In this document: positions 1 through 6,439 of the stretch, in pieces
How the letters are laid out: each line of letters opens with the position of its first letter
How positions within the stretch are numbered: position 1 is the stretch's first letter
NCBI GenBank assembly: GCA_944382805.1
Contig: CALWNS010000089.1
Coordinates: 1 to 12,477, forward strand
Origin: an uncultured Gemmiger sp.
Lineage (GTDB): Bacteria; Bacillota; Clostridia; Oscillospirales; Ruminococcaceae
DNA length: 12,477 bases
Reading direction: 5' to 3'
The notes under the pieces: model-generated
Seen by the model: the letters and a program-made list of their open reading frames with translations, nothing else
The model's database searches: none
Told to the model about the DNA's origin: nothing
Made by a program: the position numbers and the translations under genes

Positions 1-337
1 GCGCGATGAGCAGGCTGGTCGAGATGTAATAGCCGGACACAAGCGTCTGCGGCTTGGTCTCGATGGTGACCTGCCGCCCAGCCTGGTCGGTCAGGGTGAC
101 GGGGTAGGCGGTCGCGGCGGCTTCGGAAGCTTCGGCATAGAACTGGCCGTTGGGGTCCAGGACGACAGCCCCGTCCCCCGTTTGCTCCGGCGCGGCCTCT
201 TCGGGCGAGGCGGCGGGGGCGGCCGTGGGCGCGGCGCCGGCCGGCTCCGAAGCCGGGGCCTGCTGCGCGCCGCAGGCGGCCAGCGAAAGCGCCATGGCCA
301 GGGCCAGCGCGGCGGCGGCGATGCGTTTGTGTTTCAT
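1..337 (-). CDS. ABC transporter substrate-binding lipoprotein, N-terminal part (partial)
   Basis: I read this ORF from the reverse complement; it has no stop before the window edge, so it is cut at its C-terminal side (about 112 residues visible). It starts MKHKRIAAAALALAMALSLAAC: a short basic N-terminus, a hydrophobic core and a lipobox LAAC with the lipidated cysteine at residue 22, so the product should be a lipoprotein on the outer face of the membrane. An Ala/Pro/Glu-rich linker (about residues 23-55) follows, as usual for a tether. From about residue 78 the sequence YPVTLTDQAGRQVTIETKPQ then LVSGYYISTSLLIA matches the first strand and helix of the iron-complex/cobalamin-type periplasmic binding fold (PF01497 family). 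A ribosome binding site GGAGG lies at 347-351. Substrate (siderophore, haem, corrinoid or other) cannot be told. It diverges from the molybdenum hydroxylase operon. Confidence 0.82.
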   Translation of the reverse strand, partial: MKHKRIAAAALALAMALSLAACGAQQAPASEPAGAAPTAAPAASPEEAAPEQTGDGAVVLDPNGQFYAEASEAAATAYPVTLTDQAGRQVTIETKPQTLVSGYYISTSLLIA

Positions 338-357
338 AAGAAGATCCCTCCACGTTA

Positions 358-371
358 TAGTTTCAAAACTA
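358..371. promoter_or_regulatory. Palindrome TAGTTTcaAAACTA, candidate operator
   Basis: Six-base arms TAGTTT (358-363) and AAACTA (366-371) form a perfect inverted repeat around CA. It lies right at or just after the predicted transcription start of the minus-strand lipoprotein gene, a position where a repressor would block initiation. The spacing and symmetry resemble sites of small dimeric winged-helix repressors, but no regulator gene is visible here, so the assignment is a guess. Confidence 0.35.
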
Positions 372-378
372 CAACGAG

Positions 379-407
379 ATTATAACAATTCCGCTTTGCA
401 AAATCAA
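379..407 (-). promoter_or_regulatory. Sigma-A-type promoter of the lipoprotein gene
   Basis: On the minus strand TTGATT (402-407) and a perfect TATAAT (379-384) are separated by 17 bp. The predicted start near 372 leaves a leader of about 35 nt before the ATG at 337. The -35 box directly abuts the -35 region of the oppositely directed promoter. Confidence 0.65.
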
Positions 408-423
408 GCCGGGCTGGTATAAT
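395..423 (+). promoter_or_regulatory. Sigma-A-type promoter of the molybdenum hydroxylase operon
   Basis: A perfect TATAAT at 418-423 is preceded by TGG, giving an extended -10 (TGnTATAAT, 415-423). A weak -35 (TTTGCA, 395-400) sits 17 bp upstream. The predicted start near 430 gives a leader of about 50 nt. Confidence 0.65.
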
Positions 424-478
424 AGGGTTGAAATGTGCCGGTTTCCGTCAAAAAACGACAGGCAAAAGGAAGATACGC

Positions 479-1264
479 ATGAACATTCAAAACTATGTCC
501 GGGCCGAAAGCCTGGAACAGGCCTATGCGCTCAACCAGAAAAAGAGCGCCCGTATCCTGGGCGGTATGCTGTGGCTGAAGATGGGCAAGAACACCGTGGG
601 CACCGCCATCGACCTGTGCGGGCTGGGGCTGGATACCATCGAGGAAACGGACGACGGGTTTACCGTCGGCGCCATGGTCACGCTGCGCGCCCTGGAACAG
701 CACCCGGGGCTGAACGCCTATACCGGCGGCGCGTTTGCCAAAGCGCTGGCGCCCATTGTGGGCGTGCAGTTCCGCAACCTGGCCACGGTGGGCGGCAGCG
801 TGTGGGGGCGGTTCGGTTTTTCGGACGTGCTGACGCTGCTGCTGGCGCTGGACTGCTCGGTCGAGCTGTACAAGGCCGGCGTTATGCCGCTGGAGCAGTT
901 CGCCGCCCTGCCCTACGACCGCGACCTACTGGTGCGGGTGCATATCCGCAAAACGCCGGGGCGCGTGGCCTACGAGGCCATGCGCATCCAGCGCACCGAC
1001 CTGCCGGTGCTGACCTGCGCGGTGAGCGATATCGGCGGGCTGCGGGCGGTGGTCGGCGCGCGGCCGGGCAAAGCGCTGGTGCTGCGGGGCGAAAGCGCCC
1101 TGCCGGCCGGCGGCTTTGACGAAGCGGGCGCCGCCGCCTTTGCCGCCGATGTGGCCGCGCGCGCCCCGATGGGTTCCAACAGCCGCGGCAGCGCGGCCTA
1201 CCGCACGCACCTGGCCGAGGTCCTGACCCGCCGCTGCGCGCTGCGCCTGGGAGGTGAACTGTGA
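479..1264 (+). CDS. Molybdenum hydroxylase (xanthine dehydrogenase family), FAD-binding subunit
   Basis: A 261-residue protein of the CoxM/XdhB type that carries FAD and passes electrons from the iron-sulfur subunit to an acceptor. The PF00941-type FAD domain covers roughly residues 1-165: ARILGGMLWLKMG stands where the family has the first flavin loop (usually A-GG-T), and RNLATVGGSVWGRFGFSD is the second, well-preserved FAD motif. The CO dehydrogenase flavoprotein C-terminal domain follows and ends with SAAYRTHLAEVLTRR. I chose the ATG at 479 because AAAGGAAGA (465-473) precedes it at good spacing; an upstream TTG at 428 is in frame but lies at the predicted transcription start. It overlaps the next gene by one base (ATGA). 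The loop change GGT to GGM is unusual but the rest looks functional. Confidence 0.9.
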   Translation: MNIQNYVRAESLEQAYALNQKKSARILGGMLWLKMGKNTVGTAIDLCGLGLDTIEETDDGFTVGAMVTLRALEQHPGLNAYTGGAFAKALAPIVGVQFRNLATVGGSVWGRFGFSDVLTLLLALDCSVELYKAGVMPLEQFAALPYDRDLLVRVHIRKTPGRVAYEAMRIQRTDLPVLTCAVSDIGGLRAVVGARPGKALVLRGESALPAGGFDEAGAAAFAADVAARAPMGSNSRGSAAYRTHLAEVLTRRCALRLGGEL

Positions 1265-1737
1265 TGGAGATCCAACTGACTTTGAACGGACGGCCGGTGA
1301 CCGACAGCATCGAGCCGGATACCCTGCTGATCGATTTTGTGCGCGCGCACGGCTGCGCCAGCGTCAAGCGCGGGTGCGAGACCTCCAACTGCGGGCTGTG
1401 TACGGTGTTTTTGGACGGCAAGCCGGTGCTTTCCTGATCGGTGCTGGCCGCGCGGGCGGCCGGGCACGCGGTGCAGACGCTGGAGGGCCTGCAGGAGGAA
1501 GCCGCCGATTTCGTCGGCTTTATCGCGGACCAGGGCGCGGACCAGTGCGGGTTCTGCAACCCCGGCTTTGTGATGAACACCATCGCCCTGCTGCGGGAAA
1601 ACCCCGACCCGACCGACGATGAGATCCGCGCGTTCCTGGCCGGCAACCTGTGCCGCTGCACGGGGTACGAAGGCCAGCTGCGCGGCATCCGCAGCTATCT
1701 GGACAGCCGGAAAGGGGGCGCCGCGCATGGAGCATAA
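1264..1737 (+). CDS. Molybdenum hydroxylase [2Fe-2S] subunit, interrupted by in-frame TGA at codon 58
   Basis: The CoxS/XdhC-type electron-transfer subunit with two [2Fe-2S] clusters, 157 codons including one internal TGA. The N-terminal ferredoxin-like domain has ligands Cys38, Cys43 and Cys46 (RGCETSNCGLCTVFLDGKP). The fourth ligand expected in VLSC is replaced by TGA at 1435-1437 (VLS-stop-SVLAARAAGH). The C-terminal helical domain is intact: Cys95/Cys98 in QCGFCNPGF and Cys130/Cys132 in NLCRCTGYEG. The gene starts on the ATGA overlap with the FAD subunit and runs 11 bases into the molybdopterin subunit, so all three should be co-translated. If TGA is a stop, only a 57-residue fragment is made and the enzyme loses its electron relay. 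If it is read as selenocysteine (or is a mis-called TGC) the protein is full length. Conservation on both sides shows that the frame itself is intact. Confidence 0.85.
1441..1467 (+). other. GC-rich hairpin just downstream of the in-frame TGA (SECIS-like candidate)
   Basis: Outer arms GTGC (1441-1444) and GCAC (1464-1467) and inner arms GGCCGC (1446-1451) and GCGGCC (1456-1461) form a ten-pair stem with a bulged T1445 facing GG (1462-1463) and a GCGG tetraloop. The loop begins 15 nt after the TGA, close to but slightly short of the spacing usual in bacterial selenocysteine insertion elements, and it starts with G as those loops often do. The inner palindrome also encodes Ala-Ala-Arg-Ala-Ala in GC-rich codons, so it may be incidental. 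Confidence 0.3.
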
Positions 1738-4024
1738 AGAGTACCGCGCCATCAACAAACCGGTGCGCAAAAAAGATTCGATGCAGCTTTTGCTGGGCAA
1801 GCCGATGTATACGGACGACATTGCCCCGCGCGGCGCGCTGGTGGTCAAGCTGCTGCGTTCGCCCCACGCGAACGCCATCGTGCAGCAGATCGACACCGCC
1901 GTTGCCAAAAAGGTGCCGGGCGTGGTTGCCATCTATACCTGGCAGGACGTGCCGCAGCGGCGGTTCACCATCGCCGGGCAGACTTACCCGGAGCCTTCGC
2001 CCTATGCCCGGCTGATCCTGGACCGGCACGTGCGGTTCGCGGGCGACGCGGTGGCCATCATTGCCGCCGAGACCGAGAAAGCCGCGCTGAAAGCCATGCG
2101 GCTCATCAAGGTCCAATACGAAGTGCTGGAGGCGGTGCTGGATTTCCGCACCGCCAAGGATAACCCGGTCCTGGTCCACCCGGAGCAGGACTGGTACCCG
2201 CCCTGCCCGGTGGGCGGCGACAACCGCCGCAACCTGGTGGCCAGCGAGGTCAACGGCGACGGCGACGTGGAGGCCGTGCTGGCCGGCTGCGATATCGTGC
2301 TGGACCGCACCTACCACACCAAGGCCTACAACCAGGCCATGATGGAGACGTTCCGCACCTATACCGAGCTGGACCGCTACGGGCGGCTGCACGTTGTCTC
2401 CTCGACCCAGATCGTGTTCCATGTGCGGCGCATCCTTTCGCAGGCGCTGGGCCTCCCCAAGAGCCGCATCCGGGTGGAAAAGCCGCGCATCGGCGGCGGG
2501 TTCGGCGCCAAGCAGACCGCCGTGTGCGAAGTGTACCCCGCCTTTGTCACGATGCAGACCGGCCGCCCGGCCAAGCTGGTCTATACGCGGGAGGAGGCGC
2601 AGATCGCCGGTTCGCCGCGCCACGAGATGCAGGTGCATATCCGCCTGGGCGCGGACAACGACGGGCGCATCCGCTGCATCGACCTGTATACGCTTTCCAA
2701 CACCGGCGCCTACGGCGAACACGGGCCGACAACGGTCGGGCTTTCGGGCCACAAATCCATCCCGCTGTATACCGGCGGGCTGGAGGCGTACCGTTTCAGC
2801 TACGATGTGGTGTACACCAACCTGCAGGCCGCCGGGGCCTACCGCGGCTACGGCGCGACCCAGGGCATTTATGCGCTGGAGACCATCGTGAACGAACTGG
2901 CCGAGCGGCTGCACATCGACCCCACCCGGCTGCGCGAAAAGAACATGGTGCGCGAAGGGATGCCCATGCCCGCCTATTACGGCGAGACGGCCAACGCCTG
3001 CGCGCTGGACCGCTGCATGGAGCACTGCCGCCGCATTTTTAACTGGGACGAAAAATACCCCGTGCGCGATATGGGCAACGGCAAGGTGCGCGCCGCCGGC
3101 GTAGCCATGGCCATGCAGGGCAGCTGCATCTCCCGCGTGGACGTGGGTTCGGCCACCGTCAAACTCAGCGAGGACGGCACCTATAACCTGATCATCGGCG
3201 CGGCGGACATGGGCACCGGCTGCGATACGATCCTGGCCCAGATGGCCGCCGAGTGCCTGGATTGCAGCGTGGACGACATCGCCGTGTTCGGCGCGGATAC
3301 CGACGCTTCGCCCTATGATTCCGGCTCCTACGCCTCCTCCACGACCTATGTGACCGGCAAGGCGGTGGAGAAAGCCTGCGCCGAACTGAAGGAGCGCATC
3401 TGCGCCATTGCGGCCGAAATGCTCGGCTGCCAGCCGGCGGACGTTGTGTTCGAAGGCCGGCGCGTGCGGCGCATCGATACCGACGAATCGGTCACGCTGG
3501 AGCAGGTGGGGTACAAGACCCAGGTGTTCAGCAACCGCGCGGCTGAAGCCACGGCCAGCCATTCCAGCCCCGTTTCGCCGCCGCCCTACATGGTGGGCAT
3601 GGTGGAGATCGAGCTGGACAAGGAGACCGGGCTGGTCACGGTGCTGGACTATATGGCCGTGGTGGACTGCGGCATCCCCATCAACCCGGCGCTGGCCCGC
3701 GTGCAGACCGAAGGCGGCATTGTGCAGGGCATCGGCCATACGCTGATGGAGGACGTGCTGTACGACCGCAACGGCCGGCCGGTGGGTTCGAGCTTTTTGC
3801 AGTACAAGCTGCCCACCCGGCTGGATATGGGCCGCCTGCGGGTCGAGTTTGAGCACAGCTACGAGCCGACCGGGCCGTTCGGGGCCAAGAGCATCGGTGA
3901 GATCGTCATCAACACACCGGCCCCTGCCCTGACCCACGCCATCTACCGCGCCACCGGCGTATGGCACCGCGAGATCCCGATCCTGCCCGAGCAGATCGCG
4001 CTGGGCAAGCCAGAGGAAACCTGA
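1727..4024 (+). CDS. Molybdenum hydroxylase (xanthine dehydrogenase family), molybdopterin-binding catalytic subunit
   Basis: A 765-residue CoxL/XdhA-type subunit that holds the molybdenum cofactor and hydroxylates the substrate with water-derived oxygen. Order of motifs: the a/b hammerhead domain near the N-terminus (GKPMYTDDI, then the SPHANAIV strand), GGGFGAK at 256-262, AYRGYG at 371-376 (the xanthine-dehydrogenase-like version, not the CO dehydrogenase active-site loop), DMGTGCDTILAQ, DTDASPYDSGSYASSTTYV, DCGIPINPALARVQTEGG, QGIGHTLMEDVLYD, and the catalytic glutamate Glu725 in GAKSIGE. All are in place and the length is normal. The ATG at 1727 follows AAAGGGGG (1711-1718); upstream in-frame codons overlap the iron-sulfur gene and show no family similarity. 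Substrate is unknown: a purine or other N-heterocycle is possible from the family. A terminator follows at 4059. Confidence 0.93.
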   Translation: MEHKEYRAINKPVRKKDSMQLLLGKPMYTDDIAPRGALVVKLLRSPHANAIVQQIDTAVAKKVPGVVAIYTWQDVPQRRFTIAGQTYPEPSPYARLILDRHVRFAGDAVAIIAAETEKAALKAMRLIKVQYEVLEAVLDFRTAKDNPVLVHPEQDWYPPCPVGGDNRRNLVASEVNGDGDVEAVLAGCDIVLDRTYHTKAYNQAMMETFRTYTELDRYGRLHVVSSTQIVFHVRRILSQALGLPKSRIRVEKPRIGGGFGAKQTAVCEVYPAFVTMQTGRPAKLVYTREEAQIAGSPRHEMQVHIRLGADNDGRIRCIDLYTLSNTGAYGEHGPTTVGLSGHKSIPLYTGGLEAYRFSYDVVYTNLQAAGAYRGYGATQGIYALETIVNELAERLHIDPTRLREKNMVREGMPMPAYYGETANACALDRCMEHCRRIFNWDEKYPVRDMGNGKVRAAGVAMAMQGSCISRVDVGSATVKLSEDGTYNLIIGAADMGTGCDTILAQMAAECLDCSVDDIAVFGADTDASPYDSGSYASSTTYVTGKAVEKACAELKERICAIAAEMLGCQPADVVFEGRRVRRIDTDESVTLEQVGYKTQVFSNRAAEATASHSSPVSPPPYMVGMVEIELDKETGLVTVLDYMAVVDCGIPINPALARVQTEGGIVQGIGHTLMEDVLYDRNGRPVGSSFLQYKLPTRLDMGRLRVEFEHSYEPTGPFGAKSIGEIVINTPAPALTHAIYRATGVWHREIPILPEQIALGKPEET

Positions 4025-4058
4025 GCGCCTTTTTTGGCTGACAAGCTGACAAAGAAAA

Positions 4059-4104
4059 GCCGCGCCCGTCCCCTGCTTTTGGGGGAACGGGCGCGGCCTT
4101 TTTT
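4059..4104. terminator. Strong bidirectional intrinsic terminator between convergent genes
   Basis: An 11-bp stem GCCGCGCCCGT (4059-4069) / ACGGGCGCGGC (4087-4097) is extended by CCCC/GGGG (4070-4073 with 4082-4085) across one bulged A. It is followed by CTTTTTT (4098-4104) on the plus strand and, read the other way, by TTTTCTTT (4051-4058). It ends the hydroxylase operon and the convergent peptidase gene, which stops at 4111. Confidence 0.92.
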
Positions 4105-4110
4105 GCGGTT

Positions 4111-5184
4111 TCAGCCGATGCAGCGCCAGTGCTTGTCCGCTTTGTTCAGCACCTCGCAGCCGGTGGCGGTGACAAGCACCAGGTCCTCCACCCGCACGCC
4201 GAATTCGCCGGGCAGGTAGATGCCCGGCTCGATGGAAAAGACCATGCCCTCCTGCGCGGGGGCGGTGTTGGCGCTGCTGACATCGCCCTGCTCATGTTCG
4301 GTGCGGCCGATGAAATGCCCCAAGCGGTGGGTGAAATATGCGCCGTAGCCGGCGGCCGCGATCAGCTCCCGCGCGGCCCGGTCCAGTTCGCACAGCGGCA
4401 CGCCGGGGCGCACGAGCGCTTCGGCCGCCTCGTTGGCGCGGCGCACCAGGTCGTGCAGGGCCGTGTAGCGCGCATCGGCCGTGCGGCAGAAGTAGGTGCG
4501 GGTCATATCGGAACAGTAGCCGCCCTTTTTGCCGCCGATATCCAGCACGATGCAGTCGCCGGCCCGCAGGCGGGTATCGTCCGGCATATGGTGCGGGTCG
4601 GCGGCGTTGGCGCCGAACGAGACGATGGGGTCGAACGAAGGGCCTTCGCACCCCAGCGCCCGGTACTGTTCCAGCAGATAGGCGGCGACTTCCCGCTCGG
4701 TCATGCCCTCGCGGACAAAAGCGGCCGCGCGGCGCATGACCTCGTCGTTGATGCGCGAATTTTCGCGCATGAGTTCCTGCTCGGCGGCGTCTTTGCAGGC
4801 GCGTACCCCGTCCACGCAGGCGGACGCCAGGCGGCAGGGCGTGCCGGGCAGGCGCTCCATCAGCGGCAGCAAGAAGCGCGCGGGCCAGTTTTTGTCGATA
4901 CCCAGGGGTTCGCCGCCGCGCACGTGCTCAGCGACCAGGGCCACGGCGTCATCGGTATCGGTGAACCAGACCTGTTCGATGGAGGTCTTGGGCACCGTGT
5001 ACAGTTTATTCAGGAAAAATTTGTGCGCCCCGTCCGCGCTCAGGTACAGCGCGAACAGCCGCTCGAACGGCTCCACATAGACGCCGGTCAGGTAATCGAT
5101 GCTCTGCGGGTCGCTGACGATCATCTGGCGCAGCCCCGCCTGTTCCATAGCGCGCAGCACGCGCGCGATGCGTTCGGTCTGCAT
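4111..5184 (-). CDS. M24B family metallopeptidase (Xaa-Pro dipeptidase/aminopeptidase)
   Basis: A 357-residue cytoplasmic peptidase that cleaves the bond before proline in peptides. The N-terminal creatinase-like domain spans about residues 1-125 (SDPQSIDYLTGVYVEPFERL), then the pita-bread catalytic domain. All five dinuclear-metal ligands can be seen: Asp215 (VLDIGG), Asp226 (CSDMTRTYF), His290 (RLGHFIG), Glu319 (SIEPGIYLPGEFG) and Glu333 (RVEDLVLVT). His297 in RTEHE is the usual second active-site histidine. I chose the ATG at 5184, not one 13 codons upstream, because GGGGAGG precedes it and the upstream codons overlap the promoter -10. It has its own promoter (5214-5242) and appears monocistronic. 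Whether it acts on dipeptides (PepQ) or longer peptides (PepP) cannot be told from sequence alone. Confidence 0.93.
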   Translation of the reverse strand: MQTERIARVLRAMEQAGLRQMIVSDPQSIDYLTGVYVEPFERLFALYLSADGAHKFFLNKLYTVPKTSIEQVWFTDTDDAVALVAEHVRGGEPLGIDKNWPARFLLPLMERLPGTPCRLASACVDGVRACKDAAEQELMRENSRINDEVMRRAAAFVREGMTEREVAAYLLEQYRALGCEGPSFDPIVSFGANAADPHHMPDDTRLRAGDCIVLDIGGKKGGYCSDMTRTYFCRTADARYTALHDLVRRANEAAEALVRPGVPLCELDRAARELIAAAGYGAYFTHRLGHFIGRTEHEQGDVSSANTAPAQEGMVFSIEPGIYLPGEFGVRVEDLVLVTATGCEVLNKADKHWRCIG

Positions 5185-5213
5185 AGGTATCCTCCCCTGC
5201 TGCGTTTTTCCCC

Positions 5214-5242
5214 ATCTTAGCACGCGGGGGCCGGGTTGGCAA
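5214..5242 (-). promoter_or_regulatory. Promoter of the M24B peptidase gene
   Basis: Minus-strand TTGCCA (5237-5242), 17 bp, TAAGAT (5214-5219), the latter preceded by TGC as an extended -10. The predicted start near 5207 leaves a short leader that contains the GGGGAGG ribosome binding site. Confidence 0.68.
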
Positions 5243-5267
5243 GCCCCCTTGCGCGCCGTGTTATAAT
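5236..5267 (+). promoter_or_regulatory. Promoter of the glutaredoxin-like gene
   Basis: A perfect TATAAT at 5262-5267 preceded by TGT gives an extended -10 (5259-5267). The best -35, TTGGCA (5236-5241), lies 20 bp upstream, longer than ideal, and is the same DNA as the -35 of the divergent peptidase promoter. Confidence 0.55.
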
Positions 5268-5300
5268 GGAGAAAAATACAGAAAGGCGGCGGATCGATTT

Positions 5301-5573
5301 ATGAATGCGGAGATCTTTGGCACGGACATCTGCCCGGACTGCACGGCGCTGAAGGCCTGGCTGGCCGAACACCCGGAGCTGACCGGCTGGACCTGGGTGG
5401 ACATTACCGGGAGCACGGCGGCCCTCAAGCGCTTTTTGCGCCTGCGGGATACCGAAAACGCCCTGGCCGGGGCCAGGGCGCGGCATACCATCGGCATCCC
5501 CTGCTACCGGTTTGCCGACGGGGTCTGTTTGCTGGACGGCGAGGCCGCCCGCGCGCGCCTGGCGGGGCGGTAG
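5301..5573 (+). CDS. Small glutaredoxin-like (thioredoxin-fold) protein with CPDC motif
   Basis: A 90-residue protein. It starts MNAEIFGTDICPDC: a first beta strand leading into a CxxC site (Cys11-Pro-Asp-Cys14) at the head of helix 1. Later comes GIPCYRFADG, the cis-proline loop typical of glutaredoxin folds (Ile-Pro), and a final short helix. The likely role is cytoplasmic thiol-disulfide exchange, partner unknown. The region before the start has only a weak Shine-Dalgarno (GGCGG around 5288-5292), but a clear extended -10 promoter lies 34 bases upstream. It converges on the DUF421 gene with two bases between the stops. The CPDC pair is seen in many uncharacterised clostridial glutaredoxin-related proteins; true glutaredoxins mostly have CPYC. 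Confidence 0.83.
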   Translation: MNAEIFGTDICPDCTALKAWLAEHPELTGWTWVDITGSTAALKRFLRLRDTENALAGARARHTIGIPCYRFADGVCLLDGEAARARLAGR

Positions 5574-5575
5574 GG

Positions 5576-6262
5576 CTATTCGCCGCGGCAGGCGAAAAAG
5601 TTGCCCGCCGCGTCGCAGGCGGCATAGAACGCCTCTCCCGGCTGGCCGATGCCGGCGCGGTGCAGCTGCGCGCGCAGCCAGCGCTCGTCGCGGCCGCTTT
5701 CGCACAGGTTCTGCGCCATCAGGCGGCCGTCGATGATCAGGTCGTACCACAGGCCGGCGGGCGGCGGGGCCAGCCCCAGGTCGGCGGCGGTGGCCGGGCG
5801 GCGGCTGCTTTTGGGCAGAAAGCTGATCTGGCCGTTCGTTTCCAAAATGGCGCTCTGCACGTCGTTCAGGTCGTGGTAGCCGGCCACGCGCGCCTGGCCC
5901 AGGAACTCGTTCAGGTCGATGGCCGCGCGGCCCAGTTCCCGCTTGCGGATCACGCCGTCCTTCATCAGCACGATGGCGCGGCCGTCCAGCCACAGGCGCA
6001 CGCGCAGGCTTTTGCACGCGCCGTAGTGTACCAGCCAGGCCGCCGCGCCGTAAATGAGCAGCGCCGTGAACGGGCGGTACCAGCTTTCCAGGTTCGTGGC
6101 CATCTCGGCGGCGATGGAGCCGACCGTGATGCTGTTGGCGTAATCGAAAATGCTCATCTGGGCGATCTGCCGCTTGCCGCCCAGGCGGGTGGTGACAAAC
6201 ATAACGACGAGCGAGGCCACGCTGGCCAGCGCGACCTGCCCCAGCTCCGCTGCGATCTGCAT
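5576..6262 (-). CDS. DUF421/YetF-family membrane protein
   Basis: A 228-residue protein. Three hydrophobic segments are visible at about residues 7-25, 38-55 and 64-82, followed by a soluble domain of about 140 residues, the layout of the YetF/YrbG/YdfS group (PF04239-type C-terminal domain). Family signatures include TTRLGGKRQIAQMSIFDYAN and ITVGSIAAEMA in the membrane part and LNEFLGQARVAGYHDLNDVQ, then AILETNGQISFLPK, in the soluble part. The function of the family is not established; some members have been linked to Bacillus spore biology, which is not evidence for this gene. I chose the ATG at 6262 because AAGGAGG stands 10 bases upstream; an upstream in-frame ATG at 6343 has no such site and would lie inside the divergent intergenic region. 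No terminator separates it from the convergent small gene. Confidence 0.85.
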   Translation of the reverse strand: MQIAAELGQVALASVASLVVMFVTTRLGGKRQIAQMSIFDYANSITVGSIAAEMATNLESWYRPFTALLIYGAAAWLVHYGACKSLRVRLWLDGRAIVLMKDGVIRKRELGRAAIDLNEFLGQARVAGYHDLNDVQSAILETNGQISFLPKSSRRPATAADLGLAPPPAGLWYDLIIDGRLMAQNLCESGRDERWLRAQLHRAGIGQPGEAFYAACDAAGNFFACRGE

Positions 6263-6311
6263 AGGGGTCCTGCCTCCTTGTTCCATCCATGGATGCCGGT
6301 TTTGCGCCGGC

Positions 6312-6355
6312 TGCCTGGCAATATTTTGTACGATTTGTGACAAGTTATGCCAGGC
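6312..6355. repeat. Paired TGCCTGGCA / TGCCAGGC sites between divergent genes
   Basis: TGCCTGGCA (6312-6320) is itself an odd-centred palindrome, and TGCCAGGC (6348-6355) is the reverse complement of GCCTGGCA (6313-6320), 27 bp apart. The pair sits in the 177-bp gap between the DUF421 gene and the lipid kinase gene, just upstream of the kinase promoter. It could be two binding sites of one regulator; otherwise the gap holds only the promoter and leader. Confidence 0.35.
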
Positions 6356-6357
6356 CC

Positions 6358-6386
6358 TTGTTATTTGGGGGCAAAGCGTTTACAAT
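6358..6386 (+). promoter_or_regulatory. Promoter of the lipid kinase-lon-ysxC operon
   Basis: TTGTTA (6358-6363), exactly 17 bp, TACAAT (6381-6386). The predicted start near 6393 gives a leader of about 47 nt that contains GAAGGAG (6425-6431). No further promoter is obvious before lon. Confidence 0.62.
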
Positions 6387-6439
6387 AGGGTATGTATTTT
6401 GGGTAAGTGTGTCGTATTCCTGCCGAAGGAGCTGGTTTT

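Noticed and set aside
1520..3967. Very long minus-strand open frame opposite the molybdenum hydroxylase genes
   Set aside because: It is rich in His, Gln, Ala and Gly with no recognisable domain, as expected from the complement of GC-rich codons; the plus strand has full family motifs.
4037..4052. Tandem 8-bp repeat GCTGACAA twice, before the terminator
   Set aside because: Only two copies, in a short intergenic spacer, with no associated structure; probably slippage or chance.
4129..5220. Plus-strand open frame opposite the M24B peptidase
   Set aside because: No family similarity; the peptidase on the minus strand has all metal ligands, promoter and ribosome binding site.
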